A stretch of 64,000 bases of DNA from Burkholderia metallica (GCF_902832845.1 NZ_CADFDB010000002.1:310001-374000), one strand, 5' to 3'. Shown: positions 7,350 to 16,040, numbered from the stretch's first letter. The notes: generated from the sequence alone by a model not told the origin. Numbers and translations are program-made.

Positions 7350-8681
7350 TCATGCCGGTTGCGCGACCACGCACGCCTGCACGACGTCCGCGAAGCGCTC
7401 GACCATCTCGTCGATGTCCTGCGCGGTCGCGACGAAGGGCGGCGCGAACAGCACATGATTGCCGTGCACGCCGTCCGCCGTGCCGGACCCCGGATAGATC
7501 AGCAGGCCGCGCCCGAGCGCCTCGCGCTTCAGGCGCGCGGCGAACGCGCCGCCGCCGCTGAACGGCGCCTTCGTTGCGCGGTCGTCGACGAACTCCACGC
7601 CGACGAACAGCCCCCTGCCGCGCACGTCGCCGACGTTCTCGACGTTGGCGAGCCGCTCGCGCAGCCGCGCACGCAGTTGCTCGCCGCGTGCGCGCACCGC
7701 GTCGAGCAGCCGCTCGTCCTCGATCGTGCGCTGCACTTCGAGCGCGACCGCGCAGGCGAACGGATGGTTCACGTGGGTCTGGCCGTTGCCGAGCACGCCG
7801 GTGCCGTGCGCGATCGCGTCGTGGATCGCCGCGCTCGTCAGGACCGCCGCGATCGGCTGATAGCCGGCCGCCAGCCCTTTGCCGACGGCGACGAGGTCCG
7901 GCACGATGCAGTCGTCGAGATACGCGAAGAGCGGGCCGGTGCGGCCCATGCCGGCCATCACCTCGTCGAGCAGCAGCAGCACGTCGTGCCGGTCGCACAC
8001 CTCGCGGATCCTCTTCAGGTAACCCGGCACCGCCGGGACCGCGCCGTTCGTGGAGCCGACCACCGTTTCCACGACGAACGCGCAGACGTTCTCCGCGCCG
8101 AGCACGCGGATCTTGTCGTCGAGCTCCTGTGCGAGACGCGTCGCATACGCGTCGTCGCTCTCGCCCGCGCGCTGATGGCGGTACGCGTAGCACGGCGACA
8201 CGAACTCCGCCGGCGGCAGCAGCGGCTCGAACACCGAGCGTCGCTGCGGATTGCCCGATACGGCGAGCGTGCCGAGCGTGCTGCCGTGATAGCCCTGGCG
8301 GCGCGCGATGAACGTCTGCTTCGACGGCTTGCCGCGCTCGCACTGGTACTGGTACGCGATCTTCATCGCGAGCTCCATCACCTCCGAGCCGCCGGACAGG
8401 AACTGCGCCTTCGCGAGCCCGTTCGACGCGGCGACGAGCCGCTCGGCGAGTTCCTCGGCGGCGGGCGTCGTGAAGCTGCCCGCATGCGCCCACGCGAGCT
8501 TGCGCGCCTCGCGTTCCATCGCCGCGACGATGCGCGGATGCGCGTGCCCGAGGCTCGATACCGCGACACCGCCGCAGGTGTCGAGATAGCGCTTGCCGGC
8601 GGCGTCCTCGATCCAGACGCCCGCACCGCCCGTCGCGACGATCGGCGCGGCATTCAGGTTCTTGTAGATGACTGCTGACAT
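7350..8681 (-). CDS. Class III PLP-dependent aminotransferase
   Basis: A 443-residue fold-type I, class III (omega) aminotransferase. Motifs are in order: GVWIEDAAGKRYLDTCGG near the N-terminus, FLSGGSEVMELAMKIA at the phosphate site, LLLLDEVMAGMGRTG with the cofactor Asp, and VAVGKGLAAGYQPIAAV with the Schiff-base lysine. Unlike the SHMT-like protein, its active site is intact. It would transfer an amino group to or from an intermediate of the amino-acid product. The ATG at 8681 has only a weak ribosome site and lies 25 bases after the 44-residue micro-ORF, so it may depend on translation of that ORF. Confidence 0.9.
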   Translation of the reverse strand: MSAVIYKNLNAAPIVATGGAGVWIEDAAGKRYLDTCGGVAVSSLGHAHPRIVAAMEREARKLAWAHAGSFTTPAAEELAERLVAASNGLAKAQFLSGGSEVMELAMKIAYQYQCERGKPSKQTFIARRQGYHGSTLGTLAVSGNPQRRSVFEPLLPPAEFVSPCYAYRHQRAGESDDAYATRLAQELDDKIRVLGAENVCAFVVETVVGSTNGAVPAVPGYLKRIREVCDRHDVLLLLDEVMAGMGRTGPLFAYLDDCIVPDLVAVGKGLAAGYQPIAAVLTSAAIHDAIAHGTGVLGNGQTHVNHPFACAVALEVQRTIEDERLLDAVRARGEQLRARLRERLANVENVGDVRGRGLFVGVEFVDDRATKAPFSGGGAFAARLKREALGRGLLIYPGSGTADGVHGNHVLFAPPFVATAQDIDEMVERFADVVQACVVAQPA

Positions 8682-8706
8682 GTGCGTGGTTCCGTGACGT
8701 GCGTGT

Positions 8707-8841
8707 TCAGGTGCGGTCCCACGACGTGGGCGCGCGATGGAAACCCGGGCTGAAGCGCGAGTGGTTGCCGAGCCGGCGCAGCCACCCGATCGGCACGAGC
8801 ACGAGGAGGTAAAGCAGAAAGGACAGTGTCTTGAGCAGCAT
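8707..8841 (-). CDS. 44-residue micro-ORF in the biosynthetic operon
   Basis: The peptide starts MLLKTLSFLLYLLVLVPIGW, a single hydrophobic helix that could insert in the inner membrane. A basic and polar tail follows (LRRLGNHSRFSPGFHRAP). The ATG at 8841 is preceded by GGGAGA at good spacing, and it fills the gap between the carbamoyltransferase (21 bases away) and the aminotransferase. At 135 bases including stop it is easily missed. From memory, formylaminooxyvinylglycine production in P. fluorescens WH6 needs two ORFs of under 150 nt; this and the ORF at 14837-14929 are the natural counterparts. Function is unknown. Confidence 0.72.
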   Translation of the reverse strand: MLLKTLSFLLYLLVLVPIGWLRRLGNHSRFSPGFHRAPTSWDRT

Positions 8842-8862
8842 GGTTGTCTCCCAGATCCGATG

Positions 8863-10704
8863 TCAGTCGAGCGGAATCGCCTCGCGCCAGTCGGTTTCTT
8901 CTTCGAACACGGGCTGGTCCGCCCGCACGAGCACGTGCGAGCCGAGCACCAGCACGTCCATTTCGGTACGCATGAAGCACGCGTACGCCTCTTCCGGCCG
9001 GCAAACGATCGGCTCGCCGCGCACGTTGAACGACGTATTGACGAGCACCGGGCAGCCGGTGCGGCGCTTGAACGCACGCAACAGGCGCGCGAACGCCGGA
9101 TTGCTCTCGTCGGTGACCGTCTGCACGCGCGCCGACAGATCGACGTGCGTGATCGCGGGCAGCGTCGAGCGCACGTCGTTGATGCTGCCGAGCCCGCGGT
9201 TCGGGCCGCCCGGGCTGCGCGACTGTTCGGTCTTGATCGCATCGGCGACCTCGGACACGATCAGCATGTACGGGCTCTCCTCGCGGATGTCGAAATACTG
9301 CGTCGCATCCTCGAGCAGCACGGCGGGCGCAAACGGCCGGAACGATTCGCGGTGCTTGATCTTGAGGTTCATCTTGCGCTGCATGGTCGTGTCGCGCGGG
9401 TCTCCGATGATCGACCGTGCGCCGAGCGCGCGCGGCCCGAACTCCATGCGGTCCTGGAACCAGCCGACCACGGCGCCCTCGGCGAGATGGCCGGCGACCT
9501 CGTCGAACAGCGCCTCGCCTTCGAGGCGCTTGTAGCGATAGCCGTGGCCGTCGAGGAACGCGGCGATCTCGTCGTCGCCGAAGCGCGGGCCGAGCAGCGC
9601 GCCGCTCATCGCATCCGCGAGCCTGGTGCCGACATGCGGCCGGCCGTCGAGCTTCACCGCGGCATCCATCGCCGCGCCGAGCGCACAGCCGGCGTCGCCG
9701 GCGGCCGGCTGGATCCACAGCGAGTCGAATTCGCCCGAGCGGCTCAGCACGCCGTTCGCGACGCAATTGAGCGCGACACCGCCCGCGAGGCAGAGCCGGC
9801 GTTCGCCAGCCTGCTCGACCGCCGCGCGCGCGAGCCCGAGCACGACTTCCTCGGTCACCTTCTGCACCGATGCCGCGAGATCGCATTCGCGCTGGGAAAT
9901 CGGGCTTTCGGGCCGGCGGATTGGCGCACCGAACAGCCGCTCGAACGCGTCGCCGACCATCCGCTCGCCCTTCAGGTATTCGAAGTAATCCATGTTGAGC
10001 GTGAACGAGCCGTCGGCGCGGATGTTGATCAGCTCGTCGCGGATCGTGTCCGCATAGATCGGATCGCCGTACGGCGCGAGCCCCATCAGCTTGTATTCGC
10101 CGGAATCGACCTTGAAGCCGCAGTAGTACGTGAATGCCGAATAGAACAGCCCGACCGAATGCGGATACGAGATCGAGTTCAGCAGGCGCAGCGACGTGCC
10201 GTCACCGCGCCACACGGTCGTCGAGTGCCATTCGCCGATGCCGTCGATGCACAGCACGGCCGCGCGCTCGAACGGCGACGGAAAGAACGCGGCGGCCGCA
10301 TGCGAGCGGTGATGCTGCGACGCGATCACCTTCGGTGCGTGTCCGAGCCCGAGCTGCGCGATCTCCTGGTCGACGTGCTCGATCATGCGGCGCTTCCAGC
10401 GCAGCCATTCGGGGATCGTATGCGCGAACGCCCGAGCGCCGCCGGTGCCGGCGCTCGCGAACGACGACATCACGCGCGAGAATTTCTCCTTCGGATCCTC
10501 GTAGTAGACGATCGCCGTCAGGTCGCCGAGACGGATGCCTGCCTCGTCGAGACAGTAGCGGATCGCATTCGCGGGAAACGCCGGATCGTGACGCACCCGG
10601 GTGAAGCGTTCTTCCTGGGCGGCCGCGATAGGCACGCCGTCCCGGATCAGCGCGGCTGCGCTGTCGTGATAAAACGCCGAGATGCCGAGTATATGGTTGG
10701 CCAT
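8863..10704 (-). CDS. NodU/CmcH/TobZ-type O-carbamoyltransferase
   Basis: A 613-residue protein with the two-domain carbamoyltransferase layout. The N-terminal Kae1-like domain has GISAFYHDSAAALI with His13, then HHRSHAAAAFFPSPFE and CIDGIGEW. The C-terminal domain has FGPRALGARSIIGDPRD, SFRPFAPAVLLED and VNTSFNVRGEPIV. These enzymes use carbamoyl phosphate and ATP to carbamoylate a hydroxyl group of a small molecule. All expected blocks are intact and the length is typical. The ATG at 10704 follows the second lysE by 63 bases. In this cluster a carbamate could activate an oxygen for elimination, but that is inference. Confidence 0.92.
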   Translation of the reverse strand: MANHILGISAFYHDSAAALIRDGVPIAAAQEERFTRVRHDPAFPANAIRYCLDEAGIRLGDLTAIVYYEDPKEKFSRVMSSFASAGTGGARAFAHTIPEWLRWKRRMIEHVDQEIAQLGLGHAPKVIASQHHRSHAAAAFFPSPFERAAVLCIDGIGEWHSTTVWRGDGTSLRLLNSISYPHSVGLFYSAFTYYCGFKVDSGEYKLMGLAPYGDPIYADTIRDELINIRADGSFTLNMDYFEYLKGERMVGDAFERLFGAPIRRPESPISQRECDLAASVQKVTEEVVLGLARAAVEQAGERRLCLAGGVALNCVANGVLSRSGEFDSLWIQPAAGDAGCALGAAMDAAVKLDGRPHVGTRLADAMSGALLGPRFGDDEIAAFLDGHGYRYKRLEGEALFDEVAGHLAEGAVVGWFQDRMEFGPRALGARSIIGDPRDTTMQRKMNLKIKHRESFRPFAPAVLLEDATQYFDIREESPYMLIVSEVADAIKTEQSRSPGGPNRGLGSINDVRSTLPAITHVDLSARVQTVTDESNPAFARLLRAFKRRTGCPVLVNTSFNVRGEPIVCRPEEAYACFMRTEMDVLVLGSHVLVRADQPVFEEETDWREAIPLD

Positions 10705-10767
10705 GTCGAAGTGACTGTCGATTGATCGGTTGTTTGAGTTGGAAATGCGCGGGCGCGACGGACAGCG

Positions 10768-11448
10768 CTACGACAGACGGTCGTGCGCCGCCACGACATG
10801 CCCGGCGACGGGCCGGGCCGGCGCATCGCCGGCTGCGTCGCGGTGCCCTTTCGCGACGAGGCCGTGCAGGGCCGGTACCAGCGAGACAACAAGCACCGCG
10901 CTCATCGCGACGTTGAACACGCGCAGCGCGCGCGGCTTCGCCAGGTAGCGCCGCAGGAACGTCCCGAAGAACACCCACACCATCGAGCACGGCGAGCCGA
11001 ACACGCAGAACAGCAGCGCGATCACGAGCACGTCGAACGCATACGAACCGGACGTCGACGCATACGTCAGCACCGCACCGACGGCCATCACCCATGCCTT
11101 CGGGTTCACCCACTGGAACAGCGCCGCGGACATCACGCCGAGCGGCGCCCCCGATTTCGCGTTGAAATCGACGGTCGGCGCGGTCGCGATGCGGTACGCG
11201 AGATACAGCATGTAGACGGCGCCGACGACCTGCAGCACATCGTGCAGCGACGGGTAGCGATGAAACACCACGCCCGCGCCGAGCCCGACCGCGATCAGCA
11301 TCAGCGGAAAGCCGACGTTGATCCCGATCACGTGGCGCATCGTGCGCGCGGTGCCGAAGTTCACGCCGGACGACATCAGCATCACGTTGTTCGGACCGGG
11401 CGTCACGCAGGTCGAAATCACGAACAGAATGATCGACAGGTAATCCAT
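10768..11448 (-). CDS. LysE/RhtB family amino-acid exporter (second copy)
   Basis: A 226-residue inner-membrane protein with about six hydrophobic helices and the family signature STCVTPGPNNVMLMSSGVNFG near residue 15, followed by FQWVNPKAWVMA. It is distinct in sequence from the copy at 4514-5149, so it is not a recent duplicate. It lies 16 bases after the amidinotransferase stop. Two different exporters in one operon suggest export of the product and perhaps an intermediate, as reported for overlapping transporters in the WH6 vinylglycine cluster. The C-terminal 25 residues are polar and variable. Confidence 0.9.
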   Translation of the reverse strand: MDYLSIILFVISTCVTPGPNNVMLMSSGVNFGTARTMRHVIGINVGFPLMLIAVGLGAGVVFHRYPSLHDVLQVVGAVYMLYLAYRIATAPTVDFNAKSGAPLGVMSAALFQWVNPKAWVMAVGAVLTYASTSGSYAFDVLVIALLFCVFGSPCSMVWVFFGTFLRRYLAKPRALRVFNVAMSAVLVVSLVPALHGLVAKGHRDAAGDAPARPVAGHVVAAHDRLS

Positions 11449-11464
11449 CGCGGTGCGGCTCCGT

Positions 11465-12508
11465 TCAGCGGTAGTCTTCGAGGCTGCCGCGCCGGCGGAC
11501 GTCCACCGACACGCAGTGGAACCCGCCGCTCAGGCTGCGTGCATGACGCATGCTCAGCGGCGCCACGTCGACGCGATGCTTCTCCAGCGCGCGGATCAGC
11601 GGCAGTTGCCGATCGTTCACGACCGCGAGCGACGGGTTGACCATGATGAAATTCATCCCCTGCCAGATCGACGCGCGCGGATACGACCAGCAGTAGCCCG
11701 TATCGACCATTTCCGGACACCAGATCACCTCCCAGTTGCGGAAGATCTCCGGCACCTGCGCGCGCGTGATGCGCTCGGGATTCAGCACGACGAGGCCGGG
11801 TCGCACGAGCGTGATCGTCGTGTCGATGTGGGTGCCGTCGTACAGCCCCTCGATCGCGTGCACACGATAGCCGTCGCCCAGCGTGCGCTGCAGCCATTCG
11901 AGGCCGAGGCGATTGCCGCTCCTCGACACGAGGTACAGGAGGTCGCGGCCCATCCGGATCACGTTCGCCGCGTCGAACACCGGCTCGAGGTTCGCCAGGA
12001 TCTGGCCGTCGGCCGGGTTCGCACGGTACGTCGCGTCGCGCAGCCGCGGACGCGGCGCAGCGATCCACTGCGCGCCGCTCGCGAAATAGTCGAGCAGGTG
12101 CGAGCGGTACGCGTGCGACTCGAAATAGCGGCTGCGCAATGCCATCGGCGCCTCGATGATCGTGTTGCCGATCGGCAGCAGCACATCGCGCGGACAGTAG
12201 TTGTACTCGCCGTCCGTGTGCCAGTCGGGCGTGCCGAACGTCGCCGTGTGATCGGTCGTCTCCGGGCGGCGCACCGTCACTCCTTGCCCGCGCAGGAATG
12301 CGGCGAACGCGTCGAGGTCTTCCGCCGCTTCCGCACGCACCTGGTCCGGATACGGGCCCGAAGGAATCTCGTCGGCGCGCGCGTGATGCTCGGCATAGTC
12401 GAGCGCGTAGAGGCCCGGGTCGGGGCGCGGCACCTGCGCGCCGTCCGCGATCCCGACGATCATCTCCTCCAGCGGGTCCCATTCGTTGTGTACGTTGACA
12501 AGTGACAT
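11465..12508 (-). CDS. Glycine/inosamine amidinotransferase-like enzyme
   Basis: A 347-residue member of the AGAT/StrB amidinotransferase family, which moves an amidino group from arginine to an acceptor amine. Typical segments are NVHNEWDPLEEMIVG at the N-terminus, IEGLYDGTHIDTTITLVRPG with the catalytic histidine, ASIWQGMNFIMVNPSLAVV, and C-terminal GGFHCVSVDVRRRG in which Cys332 is the nucleophile. The active site looks intact. The ATG at 12508 follows a GAGG site 35 bases after the diiron protein. An amidino step is not obviously needed for formylaminooxyvinylglycine, so it may serve a second product. Confidence 0.9.
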   Translation of the reverse strand: MSLVNVHNEWDPLEEMIVGIADGAQVPRPDPGLYALDYAEHHARADEIPSGPYPDQVRAEAAEDLDAFAAFLRGQGVTVRRPETTDHTATFGTPDWHTDGEYNYCPRDVLLPIGNTIIEAPMALRSRYFESHAYRSHLLDYFASGAQWIAAPRPRLRDATYRANPADGQILANLEPVFDAANVIRMGRDLLYLVSRSGNRLGLEWLQRTLGDGYRVHAIEGLYDGTHIDTTITLVRPGLVVLNPERITRAQVPEIFRNWEVIWCPEMVDTGYCWSYPRASIWQGMNFIMVNPSLAVVNDRQLPLIRALEKHRVDVAPLSMRHARSLSGGFHCVSVDVRRRGSLEDYR

Positions 12509-12543
12509 TACACGGCCTCGAAGGTGGTCGGTCGGCGCGCCGC

Positions 12544-14757
12544 TCATGCGGGCCGCGCAACCGGCGCATGGTGAAACAGGTCCGACGCGGACGACACAGA
12601 CGACGCGCCGCCGGTGCCCGGCGCGACGCGGGTCCAGCGCCGCGCGCCGAGCTTGCCGAACCAGCGCTCCCGGCGATCGGGCAACGGCGCGAGCGATTCG
12701 TAGCCGATTCGAACCCGCTCCCAGCTCGCGGCCGTCACGTCGGCGCCCGCGCCCTGCGCGGCCGCCTGGCGCATGTACGCGTCGATCGCGTCGACCGCCC
12801 ACGCGGAATGGCCGGTCGACACGTTGTCGATCGTGTTGTGCAGATCGACGAACGCCGTGCCGAAGCCGTAGTGGCGCAGGAAGCGCCGCGCGCTCCGGTA
12901 GCTGCCGCCCACCCCCGACAGTTCCATCGCGAGGTTCATCCCGAGGATCTCCGGCATGAACGTGCGCGGTAACTTGCCGAGGCACAGCCAGTAGACCGGC
13001 AGGCGGAACGACTCGTCGCGAAAGCGCGGATCGTGCGCGAATGCGCGACTGCCGGTCGGCGGCAGTTCGATGCCCATCTCGCGCAGCCCGTCGCGATAGA
13101 TCTTCGGGTGATTCAACGCGTACAGGCCGTTACCGAGCTCGTCCCAGTAGGTCTGGAACAGCGCGAAGCCGACCTGCGACGCGGCGAGCCGCCAGTCGCT
13201 GAACCCCTGCAGCCACGAGCCGTCGATCAGCGTGAGCGGCGCTAGCTGCAGCGTGGAATCGATGACCTCCTCGCGCGACGGCAGGCTGGCCGGATCGCTC
13301 TGCTCGAATTCGCGCCCGTGCCGGTCGTGCTGGTCGAGCAGCCATGCCCGCAACGCCCCCACGTGCCACGTCGCGGGCAGCCCGCGGTTGGCGCGGTGCA
13401 GCGAGCGCGCGGCGCGCGCGAGCCAGTCGCGCACATAGCGCTCGGCGAGTTGCCGCGTGCGCGGCGCGAGCGCCCGGCCCTGCAGCACGAAATACAGTTC
13501 GCGCAGGCTCGACGGCGCGCTGCCGAGCGTCGTGTCGTCGACGGCCAGCGACAGCGCCGGTTCCGTCTCCGGTGCCGTCTTGGGTACCGGCCGCGGTTCG
13601 GCCGCCGCCGCGCGCGGTGCGGCCGCGATCGCCGCCGGTGCGTCGGCCAGCGCATCGATCCAGCGGCGGATGATCGCGAGATCGTCGTCGCTGAATACGC
13701 GGAACATCCGTCCGCCCGGGCCGATCAGCGTCGTGACCAGCGGGCTGCGCTCCGCGTGGCCGGGCACGACGAGGCGGCTTTTCGCGAGCATGTCGACCAG
13801 CGGCTCCGGGTCGCGCAGCGCGTCCTTGAACCACTCGGACAGCACACGCCCGCCGAGCTTGTACTCGTGGTGATAGACCATCGCCTCGCGCGCACGCTGC
13901 TGCATCAGCCGCGCCATCGCCAGCCGCGGCGATGCCACGCGGGCGGCCGCGGCTTCGACGAACGCATCCCAAGCGCGCAGCGCATCGAACGTCCATGTGA
14001 GCGTGTGCTCGATGCGCTCGCGCGCCGCGGTGTCGTGCGCCGCATACTGTTCGACCACCCAGCGCGACTGGGCGGGCGCGTCGAGCCCTTCCACCCGCCC
14101 GACGGGCGTGCGCAGATCGAGCGCCCGCACGTCGAATGCGTGCGCCGGCACGGTGCCGAGCGCGGCCCAGCAGGGCATGAGGCCGATCGAGCGAAACGCG
14201 AGATCGACGGCCGCGAGTTCCGGGCCGAACGCGTCCGAACGGCGGCTCATCGCCAGCAGCAGCGCCGGCAGGCGGAACGCTTCGTCGTCGATCGACGCAA
14301 CCGTCGACAGCTCGAACGGCTCGAGCGCGACATCGGCGAGCGCGGCCTCGCGCAACAGCGCCTTGAACCGGTCGTAGCGCGACGCTTCCGGCCGGCCGAC
14401 GCCGACCTCGCCCGCATGCAGCGCCATGATGCGCAGATGTGCGTCGTCCTCGAACACGCCGGGCGCGCTCATGCCTTGCAGCCACGCGCCGAGCACCGAC
14501 GCGAGCGGCGCCGATTGCACGAGGATCGCGCTGGCGAACGCCGCGCCGCCGCCGGTGCGATGCGCATCGTTCGCGAGCTGCTGCCAACCGTCGCGCCGCG
14601 AGTCGCGCCACGCGACGATCTCGTCGACCTGTGCGGAAAATGCCTGCGCACGCCGGCCGGGTTCGACGGCGGTCGTTCCCGCGAGCCGCGCGCGAATACG
14701 CCGGTCGTCGAGAAAGGCTTCCGGATCGGTCGCCAGTCGATAGGTCTCACGCCACAT
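12544..14757 (-). CDS. Haem-oxygenase-like diiron protein with internal duplication
   Basis: A 737-residue protein related to the iron-containing redox enzyme (haem-oxygenase-like diiron) family, whose members oxidise amines, among other reactions. Two halves are homologous: around residues 80-240 QSAPLASVLGAWLQGMS and DDEAFRLPALLLAMS match QLAPLTLIDGSWLQGFS and RDESFRLPVYWLCLG around 500-665. An Ala/Pro-rich linker separates them near 385-420. The C-terminal half keeps likely ligands (YWDELGNGLYALNHP, FVDLHNTIDNVSTGHSAW). The N-terminal half retains only the Glu (HAGEVGVG) and reads LDLR and LDAPA where the histidines should be. It is a candidate for N-oxygenation of an amine. Ligand assignment is by eye. 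Confidence 0.8.
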   Translation of the reverse strand: MWRETYRLATDPEAFLDDRRIRARLAGTTAVEPGRRAQAFSAQVDEIVAWRDSRRDGWQQLANDAHRTGGGAAFASAILVQSAPLASVLGAWLQGMSAPGVFEDDAHLRIMALHAGEVGVGRPEASRYDRFKALLREAALADVALEPFELSTVASIDDEAFRLPALLLAMSRRSDAFGPELAAVDLAFRSIGLMPCWAALGTVPAHAFDVRALDLRTPVGRVEGLDAPAQSRWVVEQYAAHDTAARERIEHTLTWTFDALRAWDAFVEAAAARVASPRLAMARLMQQRAREAMVYHHEYKLGGRVLSEWFKDALRDPEPLVDMLAKSRLVVPGHAERSPLVTTLIGPGGRMFRVFSDDDLAIIRRWIDALADAPAAIAAAPRAAAAEPRPVPKTAPETEPALSLAVDDTTLGSAPSSLRELYFVLQGRALAPRTRQLAERYVRDWLARAARSLHRANRGLPATWHVGALRAWLLDQHDRHGREFEQSDPASLPSREEVIDSTLQLAPLTLIDGSWLQGFSDWRLAASQVGFALFQTYWDELGNGLYALNHPKIYRDGLREMGIELPPTGSRAFAHDPRFRDESFRLPVYWLCLGKLPRTFMPEILGMNLAMELSGVGGSYRSARRFLRHYGFGTAFVDLHNTIDNVSTGHSAWAVDAIDAYMRQAAAQGAGADVTAASWERVRIGYESLAPLPDRRERWFGKLGARRWTRVAPGTGGASSVSSASDLFHHAPVARPA

Positions 14758-14836
14758 GTCGGGCCTCTGAAGAATGCAGCAATCCGGGCGGCTGCCCGTG
14801 CAGCCACCTGCTCGTCACGCGACACGCGTGCCGGAA

Positions 14837-14929
14837 TCAGAACATCGGGTAGATCGACGAATCGGCCTTCTTCTTTTTCTTGCCGAACAGTTGACCGAGC
14901 CGGGAGAAGAGTCGCTTGAACACATTCAT
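14837..14929 (-). CDS. 30-residue lysine-rich micro-ORF
   Basis: The peptide starts MNVFKRLFSRLGQLFGKKKK and ends with SSIYPMF. It is an amphipathic, strongly basic helix followed by a short polar tail. The ATG at 14929 has a near-perfect ribosome site (AAGGAG, 7 bases upstream) overlapping the stop of the SGNH-like gene, and the ORF occupies an otherwise empty gap before the diiron gene. At 93 bases it corresponds in size and context to one of the two tiny ORFs required in the WH6 vinylglycine cluster (recalled, not searched). It might be a leader or tag peptide or a small partner protein. Confidence 0.72.
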   Translation of the reverse strand: MNVFKRLFSRLGQLFGKKKKKADSSIYPMF

Positions 14930-14940
14930 GGTCTGCTCCT

Positions 14941-15939
14941 TCAGATGACGTCGAGAATGAGCTTCGAGACGAAGTCATGCCCCTGGTCGGTGAAATGGAT
15001 GCGGTCGACGAACAGCCACTGGTCGGGCTTCAGCGCCTCCGCGATGAACGGGGTGATGTTGACGAACTTCACGCCGAGCTTCGACGCGCCGTCGCTCAAT
15101 TTCGCCGCGTACGCGTTGCACGCGTCGCGCGTCAGGATGTCGCCGTACACGTCGCTGAAACGGCCCGCGCGGTCGAGCTCGGCGAACAGCGCTTCCTCCT
15201 GTGCGCAGCCCTTCGGACGAATCCATCCGGCAAGCGGCTGCAGGATGAAGGTGAGCTTCGCGCCCAGATCCGCCGCGAGCGCACGCCACGCATCCAGATG
15301 ACGCAGCGTGAGATCGGCGGCGTAATCGATCTGCGCGTCGAGCGACGGCGGCGGCTCGACCGGCTCTTCGACCTCACCGCGGCCGAACAGCGACAGCCCC
15401 TTGCGGCGACCGGCCGGTTCCGGACGGAACGCATCGAAGAACTGGTTGCAGTTGAAGAATGCACCGTGCTCAAGCCGGTTCTGGCTCGGCTGCCGCGCGA
15501 GGCCCAGATTGTTGAAGCCGGAAAACAGCACGATTTCCTCGACCTTCGGCAACAGGTGGCGATACAGCGTGAACAGGATCAGCTCCTGGGTGGAGTTGAA
15601 ACTGCGTCCACCGAAGTTCAGCCACGGCGCGCCGCGACGGTCGTTCTCCGACAGCCGCGACGACAGCGTCCAGCGATCGGCGCTCGCGCCGATGCCGAAC
15701 ACCGTCGAGCTGCCGGCGAGCAATCGCGCGGAATGGATGCCCGCGTGATCGGCGACCGAGTAGCGCACGCCGCCGCGCTCCGAGTAGCGGAATCCGCTCG
15801 CGTCGGTGTTGACGACCGGCGAGCGATGCTCCGCGGGATGGAAATACATCAGATACGGCAACCAACGGACCTCTCCACCGTCGGTGAATTTCTTCTCGTA
15901 ATCCGCCATTTGCGGCGTCAGTTCCTCGCGTGCACTCAT
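14941..15939 (-). CDS. SGNH/GDSL hydrolase-like protein
   Basis: A 332-residue soluble protein with the order of SGNH-hydrolase blocks. LLAGSSTVFGIGA carries the likely nucleophile serine, NFGGRSFNSTQE gives the Gly block, LFSGFNNLGLA the Asn block, and FVDRIHFTDQGHDF near the C-terminus the Asp-His pair. No signal peptide is present, so it is cytoplasmic. It is the first gene of the leftward operon, starting behind a 100-base AT-rich gap. It may hydrolyse an ester or amide intermediate or hold the substrate. The ribosome site (GAGAGA) is moderate. Family assignment rests on motifs only. Confidence 0.7.
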   Translation of the reverse strand: MSAREELTPQMADYEKKFTDGGEVRWLPYLMYFHPAEHRSPVVNTDASGFRYSERGGVRYSVADHAGIHSARLLAGSSTVFGIGASADRWTLSSRLSENDRRGAPWLNFGGRSFNSTQELILFTLYRHLLPKVEEIVLFSGFNNLGLARQPSQNRLEHGAFFNCNQFFDAFRPEPAGRRKGLSLFGRGEVEEPVEPPPSLDAQIDYAADLTLRHLDAWRALAADLGAKLTFILQPLAGWIRPKGCAQEEALFAELDRAGRFSDVYGDILTRDACNAYAAKLSDGASKLGVKFVNITPFIAEALKPDQWLFVDRIHFTDQGHDFVSKLILDVI

Positions 15940-16040
15940 TGCTATCTCTCTCAGATATTATTTCTTATTTATTAAGCGACGGCCCATGATTCTTTAAATC
16001 CACATCGAGCGCAAGTGGATCTTTTGAAAATCGATTTCAA
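15940..16040 (-). promoter_or_regulatory. AT-rich leader, probable main promoter of the biosynthetic operon
   Basis: These 101 bases are markedly AT-richer than the surrounding DNA and lie immediately upstream of the first operon gene. Read leftward, a run resembling TAATAT sits about 20-25 bases before the ATG. A 6-bp stem (atccac/gtggat, about 16001-16023) followed on the leftward strand by TTTAAA could end azlD transcription. No consensus -35 box is certain. Confidence 0.4.

Noticed and set aside
6435-8678. Very long + strand open frame opposite the amidohydrolase-like and aminotransferase genes
   Set aside because: It spans several real genes on the other strand and has low-complexity arginine-rich composition.
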